A DNA stretch of 64,000 nucleotides from positions 19,726,209-19,790,208 of the forward strand of contig CM070874.1 of the NCBI GenBank assembly GCA_036365515.1, given 5' to 3'. Made by a program: the position numbers and the translations under genes. Below, piece by piece: positions 10,979 to 22,845 of the stretch (its first letter is position 1; every line of letters begins with the position of its first letter). Under the pieces are notes generated by a model. The model was not told the DNA's origin and did no database searches. It saw nothing but the letters and a program-made list of their open reading frames with translations. Source of the stretch: Torymus aiolomorphi. Its lineage: Eukaryota; Arthropoda; Insecta; Hymenoptera; Torymidae.

Positions 10979-11458
10979 ATGAGTTACTACATTCAATGCT
11001 ACGACGACGACGAGCAAGTCGGGGGTGGGGTTAGGAGAGTTTTCGCTGGCTCCACTTATCAAAGAGCGCGAGGAATGGGAGCATGGTTAGGTGGTCTGTT
11101 TCGAAAAATTCTGCCTTACATCTCCAGTGAAGCGAAAGCTGTAGGAAAAGAAACCATTCGAGCGGGGTTAAATATTTTCGATGAAGTGGTGAGTAACGGT
11201 GTCAATTTCAAAGAAGCAGTGAAGGTCAGAGCTAAAGAATCTAGAAAAAACTTGAAGAGAAAAGCAGCCAAAAAAATATCTGAGATGATGAAAGGCTCGG
11301 GTTATAAGATGCCTGCTCACAGACGAAAACGTCAGTTGAGGAAGACAAGCGGTTCAGTTCGCATCACGGAGAACAAAAAAAAAGAAGAAGAAGAAGAAGG
11401 GACGAACAACTGCAAGAAAAGGCGTGAGAGTCAACAAGAGGAAAAAGCCCACGTTTAA
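10979..11458 (+). CDS. Basic Polinton virion-protein candidate (pVI-like), open
   Basis: A 159-residue uninterrupted frame between the penton and the major capsid. Residues 16-60 contain GGGVRRVFAGSTYQRARG followed by GLFRKILPYI, an amphipathic helix, then KAVGKETIRAGLNI. The middle is Lys-rich with a KGSGYK motif, and the tail has an AAGAAG microsatellite encoding Lys/Glu. This Gly-rich start plus amphipathic helix resembles the protein encoded at the same place in adintoviruses and Polintons, sometimes compared with the adenovirus membrane-lytic or core protein; I cannot confirm which. The simple-repeat C-terminus may not be original. It is one of few frames in the element with no internal stop. 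Confidence 0.6.
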   Translation: MSYYIQCYDDDEQVGGGVRRVFAGSTYQRARGMGAWLGGLFRKILPYISSEAKAVGKETIRAGLNIFDEVVSNGVNFKEAVKVRAKESRKNLKRKAAKKISEMMKGSGYKMPAHRRKRQLRKTSGSVRITENKKKEEEEEGTNNCKKRRESQQEEKAHV

Positions 11459-11496
11459 AAATATTAACGACATCTTCGGTCCGAAATAGAAAAAAA

Positions 11497-12778
11497 ATGG
11501 CGTTCTTAAATTCGCACTCGACAGAACGTTTGTCCAGTGAGTTAGACATTTTTTCTCTACCAGCGACTCAAACTTCCATAGAGAGTAGCAGTTTCTTACA
11601 CTACAAGCCCGTATCATCGCTCAGCGACGAAGGAGATGCTCCCACAGAGTTTGTGGTGCCAAGTGGTAGTGAACATTACATAGACCTTCCGCACACAATG
11701 CTTTACATTCAAGCAAAGGTTGAACTAATAGAAGGTGAAGCGGAAAACGTCAAAGTCGCGCCAGTTAACAATTTTCTTCATTCGCTATTTAATCAAATCG
11801 ACGTTTTTTTTTAATCAAAAACTCGTTTCGACACCCAGAAATGCCTACCCCTATAGAGCTTATATTGAATCATTGTTGAGTTATTCTCCGGCTTCTAAAG
11901 AATCGCATTTAACTATAGCACTTTGGTCCGACGATACGTTTGACAACTTTGAAGCTGCTCTGAATATTCCAATAGAAAATGCTGCCGCGAAGAAAGGAGC
12001 CCTATATCGTCAACATTACATACTTGGAGGGAAAACCGTCGATATGATTGGTCATTTGCATTGCGACGTATTTAATCAAGATAAAATGCTTATCAACGGA
12101 GTTGAGATGAGAGTACGCCTCGTAGGAAGCAAAGATGTATTTTGCTTAATGGATGTATCGGATGATGGTAAATTCCGTGTCAAAATCAAAGAAGCCAGTC
12201 TCATCATACGCAGAGTAAAGATAAGTCCTGGTGTTTTACTTGGGCACACCAATGCCTTAGCTAATGCTACAGCCAAGTATCCGGTTACACGTGTCGAAGT
12301 TAAGTCTTTCACGCTTCACACTGGAATTCTCGGGGACACTCTCGACAACGTCATCCTCGGGCAGCTGCCTAAAAGAATAATTATAGGTTTCGTTGACAGC
12401 AAAGCGTTTAATGGAAATCGTAAATTCAACCAGTTCAATTGTCAACACTTTTCGATAAATTATCTTTCTTTGTACGTCGACGGATTGCAAATTCCAAGCA
12501 AACCGTTACAACCTCACTTTACCGGCAACAGTGGTCTCTACATAGATGCTTACCATACGCTGTTCTCGGGTACAGGTATACATTTTCTCAACGAAGGCAA
12601 CGGCATCAATCGTCACAATTACGCGCGAGGAAATTTTCTGACAGCTTTTGACTTAACACTAGATTTATCAGCTCATTGTGCTACACACTGGAACCTCGTG
12701 CGGTCGATTCGATCAGGCAAATCCTATCGGATTTTAGCGCGTAAATGTAAGAAGAAGAAGAAGGAGAAACAAGAGTAG
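11497..12778 (+). pseudogene. Major capsid protein (double jelly roll), frameshifted at a T tract
   Basis: Starts at the ATG at 11497. The first 106 codons end at TAA just after nine consecutive T (11804-11812); the protein continues in another frame as FFNQKLVSTP and runs to 12776-12778, so a one-base slip in the T run separates the halves. Characteristic segments include SSELDIFSLPATQTSIE at the N-terminus, HYIDLPHTMLYIQA, YPYRAYIESLLSY and the late GNFLTAFDLTLDLSAH. The last about 30 residues are Lys-rich and do not resemble the usual end, suggesting a further frameshift or small deletion after about 12690. This is the hexon-type shell protein, assembled with the penton gene upstream. Confidence 0.9.
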
Positions 12779-12879
12779 TGGGGATAAGCGTATATCAGAA
12801 GTGAAACGCCTACGCGTGAGGATCAGTTGTCATTTGGTCTTTTACATAGCGATACACTCTCGCGCTCACTCCTTAAATC

Positions 12880-13718
12880 ATGGATTTCATTGTCGACATA
12901 TAAGATTTTCGCGACGTTAACAGAAATTTTTTGCCAAAGGAAGTGGCTGTGATCGCATTGCAAGAGCTCATAGTCGGTTGTTGGGTAGCAGGCCCACCTT
13001 GTAATTTTTTGCATTTGCCACCAGACATGAAGACGACAAACAGCTATTGCACAGTTCACTTATACGGAATAGAGTGGTTCGAAGGTGACGTATCATTACG
13101 ACGATTGCGCCATCATCTCTACAAACTTGTCAAGGAGACGAGAAATATCTACGTGCGAGGGGATCAAAAACGAAGGTATCTCGAGAACGTGCTTGGAAGG
13201 TGCGTTATAAACCTCACCTCGAAGAGTGGAGGTCGCCAACGTTTAGTAAATTAGAAGGACTATTTCTGAATTCATTAGTGTGTGCAAGTCATATCGAAAA
13301 ACATATAGAAAATAAGAGAGACTTTTGTGCACTTTTCAAAGCAAACCTACCAAGAAAATGGATGTACAGTATACTTCCAGAAGAGTCGCGCGAAGTAAAT
13401 GAAACCATACAAAGCGAAAGATTTTACGCTGCTCTTTGTAAGTATCGTAACGAACGCAGAAAGTCTTTTCGCTTTGGTAAACCAGGTGGAGTAGATGTAA
13501 CCGACGGAGACGACGAAGACAGCAGCACACACGCGGTAAATGCAAACGACGACGACGGCGATGACGACTTCAACATCGTATTCACTGAGAACGTTCCCAA
13601 CGAAAAGTCTGTAAATACAAATATATTCAGGGAGAATCAATTGCAAGATGGTCACAAGGACAATAATGCATGCGATACGTGCGCTAAGAGTGAATACAAT
13701 AGGTGTGTATGCTGCTGA
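12880..13718 (+). pseudogene. Conserved Polinton ORF (MDFIVD family), stop and frameshift
   Basis: The ATG at 12880 opens MDFIVDI and is followed at once by TAA at 12901, then the frame reopens (FLPKEVAVIALQEL, then a GPPCNFLHLPPDMK segment, then YGIEWFEGDV) to about 13215, where it shifts to continue as LEEWRSPTFSKLEG through an acidic Asp-rich tail ending at 13718. This pattern, in which a hydrophobic start leads to a PP-x-LP segment and a later C/H-containing tail, recurs in insect Polintons between the capsid and protease genes. I know of no proven function. The tail overlaps the protease start at 13648 in another frame. Confidence 0.55.
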
Positions 13719-14115
13719 TCACATTCCAAAAATTTTAAGTCCACCTGTGACTATTGTGACCAATCTAGATACAGCAAATAAACCAGAATCGCATTGGGTT
13801 GCCATTTACATAGACAAAAATGGATACGGAGTATATTTCGACAGTTACGGGATCGCCCCCACCTCACCACTCCATTTTGATCGCCTACGAAGAAACTGCG
13901 TGCGTTTCCAGTGGAACAAGAAACTATTACAAAGTTTTGATTAAAAAATGTGCGGTGAATATTGCATTATGTTTTTGCATCATCTGTGTAGTGGTAGTTC
14001 TTTCCGCGCATTTTGTCGCATCTTTTATAAAGTTATTTCACAAAAGCGAGCCAGAAATGCGAATCCTTACAGAAATCGTTTTCTTCCAAGAAAAACTTCA
14101 TTGGGAACTGGGTAG
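13648..14115 (+). pseudogene. Adenain-like cysteine protease, nonsense codon before the active Cys
   Basis: Would process virion precursors, as the adenovirus protease does. The ATG at 13648 gives IGVYAADHIPKIL, the usual start. PESHWVAIYI holds the catalytic His, VYFDSYG holds the acidic partner and RRNCVRFQ precedes the terminal block. In the same frame TAA at 13942-13944 lies two codons before MCGEYCI, whose first Cys codon (13951-13953) is the expected nucleophile; the frame then stays open to TAG at 14113-14115. One nonsense change thus removes the nucleophile. Overlaps the preceding ORF's tail. Confidence 0.82.
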
Positions 14116-14159
14116 AGTAATCAAACATGTAACGCAAAATAATAAATTTTTTTTGTAAT

Positions 14160-15043
14160 CATAGATGTAAAAGTAAAATATGTATACTTTTGTAAGTTCT
14201 ACGTAAAATAAAAATTGTATTTGTAACAAATTTACATTTAGTGTTAGACTCTTTTTCACATCCTTACCTATCTGATTCCCCTGCATGCTTTCAAGAAATT
14301 ATCACGTTAATATTATAACAGTATCTCTATTTTGCTTATTTTCATATCATACGTTCACATCGGCTGCGATTGTAACTGAAATTTTTATCGCGTAATACAA
14401 AGCCAAAAGTAACGTTAGGTTACATATAAGAATTTATTTCGTCGTCATCTTTATCTCGTATTCGTTACTGTTTAAGCTCACATCATTTCAACGTATTTTT
14501 TTATCGCGAATACAAAACGGAAAGTGAGGTTACGTTACATTTAAGGATTTATTTCATCATAACCTTTCTCCGAAACCATTATTTTTATCTCGTATTCGCG
14601 TTACTCTAAGCTCACGTCATTTTAACGTACTTTTTTATCGCGAATAAGAAACGGAAAGTGAGGTTATGTTACATTCATCGATTTCTTTCTCGGAAACCGT
14701 TATTTTTATCGCGTATTCGTTACCCTCTAAGCTCACGTCATTCCAACGTACTTTTTTATCGCGAATACGAAACGGGTAGTAAGGTTACATTACATTCATC
14801 GCTTTCATCTTGTTGAATTCTATATATTACAATGGCATCACTCCGTTCACTGATTGGATGAGGAAAATGGGACGTAACGGATTTATCGGCCAATGGTAAA
14901 ACAGAGCATGGTGGGGACATACGTGTAAAAGCTGGAGCCCGATATGCTTGCCTTCAGTTACGAGTATCCATTCCATTTGAGAGTACGCTCTCGCGTGGAT
15001 ATTACAGTGTCCGTTCAATCTCTAAGTATACTCTAGCTTTAAA
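14160..15043. repeat. Non-coding region with 3-4 tandem units of about 122 bp
   Basis: Units near 14383, 14505, 14630 and 14755 share TTTTTATCGCGAATACGAAAC-like sequence, GAGGTTACGTTACAT, TTTTATCTCGTATTCG and AAGCTCACGTCATT. No coding frame is seen. The array ends about 270 bases before the orphan ORF at 15044 and could be its control region. Confidence 0.7.
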
Positions 15044-16024
15044 ATGGACAAAAACGATGCATCAGCAGTGCTTCCTGCACCATCAGCAACATCAGTAGCA
15101 GTAACTCCACCACCATCACTACCTCCGCCATCAGCTGCACCACCACTACCTCCATCAGCAGCATCAGTAGCAGTAACATCGCGAGTTAATAAAAACATGG
15201 ATCTGCCAAATCTCTTCCTGTCTACAACCTATGCTATCAATAAATCAAATTCCAAAAGAGTCGTTGTTGGATTGGAACATCACGCAGGATTTTATAGAGC
15301 TGTGGTGAAACTCTATAGTACAGGGTCTCCTGCAAAGTATGTAACTCTCAAGAAAAACAGTTGGGAACTGATCAGCGACCAAATGGACGCGATGATGGGG
15401 TATGTGCTAGATTCATTCACCTTCTACAAAGAATTCGGTAAGCCTTCAAAATTATTTCTTCCAAACCACGACATCAATTTTACAACGGCATATGGAGTGA
15501 GGTCCATCCTTATCAACGAGAGACCTAGTGTACCGACACCGAAGCTCGTCAGAGGAGACTTCCCCGAAGGGCAATCAATAGACCAAGAGACGCAGTTTCC
15601 ATACAGTTGTTCACAGTTCGAGACACCACAGAAGAAAATAAAATATGAAAGCCCGCCCGGCATCGTCATGCAGCAGACAACTTTGAACGGCCTACGAGAA
15701 GTGCGCGAATGTGTCGATGAGTGGCTAAAACGTTTAGAAGAAAGTGCCGGATTTATAAATCGCGGTATCGCTAACGTAATTGAGTTTTTAAAAGTTGCGT
15801 TAAAGAGAGAAAGCACTGAAAAAGCGAAAAATATTTTGAAAGACACTGCTGCGTTAAAACAATATTGTTCATTGCGTAAAACTGAAATTAATAATAGAGC
15901 AAAGTTGCACATGGAATTCTATAATATGAATAAAGATTTGTACCACATTTTTCTTATGGAATTTTATGCATTTGGCTTATCCAACTTAGCTCATGATATG
16001 TACGATTATATGTTCGCAAATTAA
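15044..16024 (+). CDS. Intact orphan ORF of the Polinton, 326 codons, unknown function
   Basis: The longest uninterrupted frame in the element. Residues 8-45 are a Pro/Ala/Ser-rich low-complexity segment from CCA/TCA repeats. A globular part follows with NLFLSTTYAINKSN, VVVGLEHHAGFYRAVVKLY and NSWELISDQMDAMMGY, then LFLPNHDINFTTAYGV. A second, helical part (about 210-326) includes a VRECVDEWLKRLEES helix, a Lys-rich segment and an aromatic C-terminus ending DYMFAN. There is no signal peptide, membrane span or recognised catalytic motif. It lies between the 122-bp repeat array and the right terminal repeat, on the same strand as the rest. The lack of stops contrasts with the polymerase, integrase and capsid genes. 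I do not recognise the family; a PolB- or capsid-associated role is not supported by sequence. Confidence 0.75.
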   Translation: MDKNDASAVLPAPSATSVAVTPPPSLPPPSAAPPLPPSAASVAVTSRVNKNMDLPNLFLSTTYAINKSNSKRVVVGLEHHAGFYRAVVKLYSTGSPAKYVTLKKNSWELISDQMDAMMGYVLDSFTFYKEFGKPSKLFLPNHDINFTTAYGVRSILINERPSVPTPKLVRGDFPEGQSIDQETQFPYSCSQFETPQKKIKYESPPGIVMQQTTLNGLREVRECVDEWLKRLEESAGFINRGIANVIEFLKVALKRESTEKAKNILKDTAALKQYCSLRKTEINNRAKLHMEFYNMNKDLYHIFLMEFYAFGLSNLAHDMYDYMFAN

Positions 16025-16157
16025 TTTGTAATATTATTCAAAGGCGTAAACAACATATATTCAATTTTTAATTAGAAACCAACAATCTTTTTATTTGTTA
16101 CCTTCTATTCTATCCACCAAACCTTTCTTATAAAATTCATATATCATAGATATACTC

Positions 16158-17340
<1,183 letters not shown>

Positions 17341-17379
17341 ACTCTTGACTTATAGTTAGCTAAATATGTAAGAACCATA

Positions 17380-19130
17380 GATGTGTCACAGTACTATAAA
17401 AGTTATTTCCCTCCTTACTCTCGAAAAAAATTAAAAAAGTTTTTTAAAGGCACATCTACAGGACAAAGTTTTCTTGTTCCTTAAGCCTTTCTGAATGTCA
17501 ACAAAATTAGTTACTTTTAAATCTAAAATTAAGAATAATTTCGTCTTTTTTCTAAACGACGACACCTTATAAATACTGGCATCTACCTATTTGATCTTTG
17601 CAAGAATAATTATCTATACTGAAATTATTAGTTTGAAAGTTACTGTTTCTAATCGTTATTACAATTACAACTTCCCATAATAATTTGCTACTAGCGATAA
17701 TTCAAGAAATATCTGAAAATATTAAATATCAAATCTTTTTTTAATCATCACATCATCTTTACGTATTTCTTATAATTAGTAAATAAAATTAAATGGGATG
17801 ACTGATGTTCTTTATTCACTTAGTTACTTCAATTACAATGTGCATTACGTAAAGCTGATGTGATGATTGAAAAAAAATTGATATTTTACATTTTCAGATA
17901 TTTATTGAATTATCGCGTGTAACAAATTATTATAGGAAGTTGTAATTGTAATAACAATTATTCCTTAGAAAACTGTAACTTTTAAAGTAATAATTTCAGT
18001 GTAGATAATTATTCTTGCATAGATCAAATAGGTAGATGCCAGTATTTATAAGTGTCCTCGTTTAGAAAAAAGACGAAATTATTCTTAATTTTTAGATTTA
18101 AAAGTAAATAATTTTTTTCACATTCAGAAAGTCTTACAGAACAAGAAAACTTGTAGATATGTCTTCAAAATTAAATAACATTTCCAAGTTTCCAAGCAGA
18201 TATGTCACAGTACTATAAAAGTTATTTCCCTCTTACGTCTGGAAAAAAATAAAAAAATTTCTTTGAAGGCACAACTACAAGAAAAGTTTTTCTGAATGTT
18301 AAACAAAATATGTACAAGCTCAATTGAATAGTATCATTTTTCGTCGACACTTATAAGTCAATTTTGGATTGATAAGAAGTTTCACCTTTTCTTTAAATGA
18401 CGAAACTTGGAAATGTCATTTAATTTTGAAGGCACATCTATAAGACAAAGTTTTCTTGTTCTGTAAGACTTTCTGAATGTGAAAAAAATTATTTACTTTT
18501 AAATCTAAAAATTAAGGATAATTTCGAATTTTTTCTAAACGACGACTCTTATAAATACTGGCATCTACCTATTTGGTCTTTGCAAGAATAATTATCTACA
18601 CTGAAATTATTACTTTAAAAGTTACAGTTTTGTAAGGAATAATCGTTATTACAATTATTACTTTCTATAATATTTGTTACACGCGATAATTCAATAAATA
18701 TCTGAAAATATAAAATATCAATCTTTTTTCAATCATGATATCAGCATTACGTAATGCATATTGTAATTGAAGTAACTAAGTGAATAAAGAACATCAGTCA
18801 TCCGATTTAATTTTTTATTTACTAATTATACGAAATACGTAAAGCTGATGTAATGATTAAAAAAAGATTGATATTTAATATTTTCAGATATATCTTGAAT
18901 TATCGCTAGTAGCAAATTATTATGGGAAGTTATAATTGTAATAACGATTATTCCTTAGAAAACTGTAACTTTTAAAGTAATAATTTGAGTGTAGATAATT
19001 ATTCTTGCAAAGATCAAATAGGTAGATGCCAGTATTTATAAAGTGTCGTCGTTTAGAAAAAAGACGAAATTATTCTTAATTTTAGATTTAAAAGTAACTA
19101 ATTTTGTTGAGATTCAGAAAGGCTTGTTCC
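17380..19130. repeat. Nested foldback: four copies of one arm in palindromic order
   Basis: A segment containing TTAGATTTAAAAGTAA, AAGACGAAATTATTCTTAAT and ATAAATACTGGCATCTACC occurs four times, alternating in orientation: about 17460-17800, 17860-18160, 18430-18770 and 18830-19125. The outer two pair best with each other and the inner two with each other, so the whole forms one large palindrome around about 18300, each half itself a smaller foldback. The spacer (18185-18407) repeats the left flank motif GTCACAGTACTATAAAAG seen at 17386. No long ORF. Confidence 0.8.
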
Positions 19131-19213
19131 GAGTAGAAGCTGAGATCCAGGCGAATACGCGCGCGCGCGGCCGCACACATACACACATACACACACACAC
19201 ACACCTACACCCA

Positions 19214-19263
<50 letters not shown>

Positions 19264-19570
19264 CGCACGCACGCACACACGCACACACGTACGCACGCAC
19301 GCACGCACACACGCACGCATGCACACACACACACACGTACACACGCACGCACGCACACACGCACGCATGCACACACGCACACACGTACACACGCACGCAC
19401 GCACGCACACACATATCCATACAGACATTTTTCAAAAATCATGTATGTTGGTTCCTAACACCACGAATATCAAATATAACATGTTTTTACAACAACTCAA
19501 AAAATTACTATCACAAAGCTTCCTCTTTAAGGAAACAAAAGCTAAACAAATTATGCAACAATCCTGAGTG
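19131..19570. repeat. CA-rich interspersed repeat, copy 1
   Basis: Begins GAGTAGAAGCTGAGATCCAG, then a long CA/CG microsatellite (19170-19410), then CATACAGACATTTTTCAAAA, then ATATAACATGTTTTTACAAC and CACAAAGCTTCCTCT. The same order is found at 37711-37860 plus 43297-43365, where a Penelope-like palindrome splits it. ORFs across the CA tract are low-complexity artefacts. Confidence 0.75.
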
Positions 19571-19639
19571 TGTTCCTGTTCGTATTAATAAATATATCGA
19601 TTGGAAAAGGGCATGAATAACATGAAAAATGTCTGATAG

Positions 19640-20530
19640 TCGACCTTTTTTTTATTTTGAGTCGATTTGGTTCCTTTACGGTTAGTTTGCATGCTCAAAA
19701 ATAATTCTAGCAATAAAATGTTTGGAAATCCCAAACGCCGCGGAGTGTCAACATTTTTTCCTTCACGACTACAATATAATTAGCTGTTTGCGGGTTTTCC
19801 GGGGAGTCCATTCAGTTCGTAATTGTTTTTATCCGGAAGTCTTTATGCTCAAATGTAATTCCAGCTTTGAAAAGTTTGGAAATGAAAGACGCCGCGGAGT
19901 GAGAATTTTTTCTGCGTCACGACCCCCATATAAACAGCTGTTTGGGGGTATTCCGGGGAGTTGATTTGGTTCCTAATTATTTACCGGTAGTTTGTATGCT
20001 CAAAAAGTAATTTCAGCTTTAAAAAGTTTGAAAATGCCAAACGCCGCGGAGAGAGAATTTTTTTTTCGTCACGACCCCTATATAAACAGCTGTTTGGGGG
20101 TTTTCCGGGGAGTTGATTTGGTTCCTAATTATTTACCGGTAGTTTGTATGCTCAAAAAGTAATTTCAGCTTTAAAAAGTTTGAAAATGCCAAACGCCGCG
20201 GAGAGAGAATTTTTTTTTCGTCACGACCCCTATATAATCGGCTGTTTGGGGGATTACCGGGGAGTCGATATGGCTCGTAATTTTGTACGGGTAGTTTGTA
20301 TGCTCAAATAATAATTCCAGCAATAGAAAGTTTGAAAATGCTAAAAGCCGCGAAGAGAGAATTTTTTTTCCCGTCCCTACCCCTATATAATAAACTGCTT
20401 AGGGGTATTCCGGGTAGTCGATTTGGCTCGTAATTTTTTTACGGGTAGTTTGTATGCTCAAATAGTAATTCCAGCAATAAAAAGTTTGGAAATGCCAAAA
20501 GCAGCGGAGAGAGTATTTTTTTACGACGTT
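19640..20530. repeat. Satellite, unit about 155 bp, about six copies (block A)
   Basis: Each unit has CCAAACGCCGCGGAGAGAGA, then TTTTCGTCACGACCCCTATA, then an AGCTGTTTGGGGGTTTTCCG-like segment, GATTTGGTTCGTAAT-like sequence, and GTAGTTTGTATGCTCA. Units recur near 19735, 19889, 20043, 20198, 20345 and 20505. A second block lies at 22140-22845. Confidence 0.8.
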
Positions 20531-20547
20531 TTTCCTCCGCATGCCGA

Positions 20548-20705
20548 GATACGATGTTCTTTATCCGCGCGGTGAGATACGACGTTCTTCATCCGCGCGA
20601 TGAGATACGACATTCTTCATCCGCGCGGTGAAATACGACGTTCTTCGTCCGCGCGCTGGGATACGACGTTCTTCATCCGCGCGGTGAGATACGACGTTCT
20701 TACGA
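20548..20705. repeat. 28-bp minisatellite, about 5.5 copies
   Basis: Unit ATACGACGTTCTTCATCCGC followed by GCGGTGAG, in near-perfect head-to-tail copies. There are no spacers between copies, so this is not a CRISPR-like array. Confidence 0.85.
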
Positions 20706-22137
20706 ATTTGACTTTTGGCATAAACCTTTGTATTTCTAATTTGCAATTTAATAATTACGATTTTTCTCCGCAGATGTTTTTAATTATAATTTTATATATA
20801 CTTTTGAATAATGTAGTCATGCAAAATCAAATATGCAGACGTAATGCAATTTTACATTAAAATATATTCATTTAAAAAAATTATTTGATGTAATTTAACT
20901 ATTCTAAAATATGATTTTTCAAATTATTAAAATTTCAACTCTACTAGAGTAATAAATGTGTATAATATAATAACATTTTTTTATATTATAGACTGTAATT
21001 AATTATATTTTAGAGGAATATGGTGTTTTGATTAGATCACATAAATGCAAAGTGTAAAATCGTTTAGGCTCATCATCCTAGCCCGTATGGATTTTGATTT
21101 GGGATTTATGTTTTAGATTCTTTGCGTCTAAATAAACCAATTAACGGTCTTTTTGCGCATCGCCGAATTGTATTTTCGTTTTGTAAATCATACTTTTGGG
21201 TATAGAGTTAAGCAATATTCTAATTATTCTCTGAATAAAAATGTTTTTTAAATTGTATCGCACCGTAAGATAATTGGAAATTATACTCTTACTGTTGAGG
21301 TATTTGATTGTTGATTAACATTTAATCAATAATATATTAGGCCTTAGAGAATGGGAATATATGTAGTTTCAAAAGGGCTTATAATCGGAACGTAGACTAG
21401 CGACAATAACAAAGTCGACGAAAGTCGGAGCGCGGCGAAACATAAACACTCGGCCGGTCAAGTGAGCCGCAAGCTATAGGTATAGTTAGAATCTATAGCT
21501 GCCGAACTCAGCAGCGCGGGGGCCGCGGAGAGAGATAGCTGCTGTAGAGAGGCAGACGATGCACAGTGGTCCAGCGAGCATAAAAAACAGACAAAATTCG
21601 TGCACGAGATCTCGTGCCGGTGATTCAGTGCCTCGTGGATTCGCTGTTCTGCTGACTCACATTGGTTTATGTCATGCGCCTTCGACATTCGACGTCCTCT
21701 ATCAACGCTCGGCATATTACTGGCCCAGAGTTTGTGTTGAGCTACGTGTCCTCGTTCTTCGAGCGTCTGCATGAATCCATAGCGCGTGGTTTTCCAGTTC
21801 ATGGCCGCGCTTTCTTTCTGGAAGCTACCACTCGTAACAATGCGTTAGCATCTGAAATTACATACACTAAGTCCTGGAAACACCATCTGTTAAGAAACAG
21901 CGAGAACTTATTCAAGGACCCAATATAATCAATTCTAATACCTATCTAATTCCAGAAGAATGTCCCCTTGGGCGAAATGGACTGTTTTTAGACTAACCAT
22001 AAAATTTTCTCAATGATCGATAAAAAGTTGTACGTGCGAGTAAGCGTGAGCGAATACGTTACAACATCTTTCCTATTTAATTTTTTTTCAAAATAAATCT
22101 TTATTTAGTTAGAGACACCAGGAATTACTTCAAGAAA
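20706..22137. other. Unassigned sequence between two satellite blocks
   Basis: AT-rich to about 21370, then a more GC-rich patch (21395-21900) with short overlapping frames on both strands and no recognised domain. It may be an insertion that split the 155-bp satellite, or unrelated host DNA. No inverted or direct terminal repeats were seen at its edges. Confidence 0.35.
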
Positions 22138-22845
22138 ATGTGTGTAGAAAAAGTAATCAGCTGCTTGGGGGTTTTCTGGGGAATCGATTTGGTTCGTAAT
22201 TTTTTTACGGGTAGCTTGTATGCTCATAAAATAATTACAGTAATGAAAAATTTGGAAATGCCGAACGCCACGGAGAGAGAATTTTCTTTCCGACTCGACC
22301 CCTATATAATAAGCTGTTTGGGGGTTTTCCGAGGAGTCGTTTTGGTTCGCAATTTTTTTACGGATAGTTTGTATGCTCATAAAATAATTCCAGCAATAAA
22401 AAGTTTAGAAATGCCAAATGCCGAGGACAGAGAATTTTTTCTTTCAGTCACGATCCCTGTATAATCAGCTGTTTGGGAGTTTTCCGGGAAGTCGATTGGG
22501 TTCGTAATTTTTTACGGGTAGTTTGTATGTTCATAAAATAATTCCAGCAATAAAAAGTTTGGAAATGCCAAACACCGCGGAAAGAGAATTTTTTTCGTCA
22601 CTAACCCTATATAATAAGCTGTTTGGAGGTGTTCCGGGGTGTCGATTTGGCTTGTAATTTTTTATGGGTAGCTTCTGTGCTCATAAAATAATTCCAATAA
22701 TAAAAAGTTTGGAAATGCAAGACACGGCGGAAAGAGATTTTTTTTCGTCACTAACCCTATATAATAAGCTGTTTGGGGGTGTTCCGGAGAGTCGATTTAG
22801 TTCGTAATTTTTTTATGGGTAGTTTCTGTGCTCAAAAAGTAATTT
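22138..22845. repeat. Satellite, unit about 155 bp, about five copies (block B)
   Basis: Same unit as 19640-20530, with AGCTGTTTGGGGGTTTTCCG, a TTTACGGGTAGTTTGTATG segment and ATAATTCCAGCAATAAAAAG repeated. Copies here share TCATAAAATAATTCCAG, so block B forms its own variant set. Confidence 0.8.

Noticed and set aside
20548..20705. Possible CRISPR-like array of 28-bp repeats
   Set aside because: Units are directly adjacent with no spacers, and the context is eukaryotic; it is a minisatellite.
21458..21928. Overlapping ORFs on both strands around 21.6 kb as a host gene
   Set aside because: No domain and no consistent splice sites; both strands are open owing to GC-rich composition.
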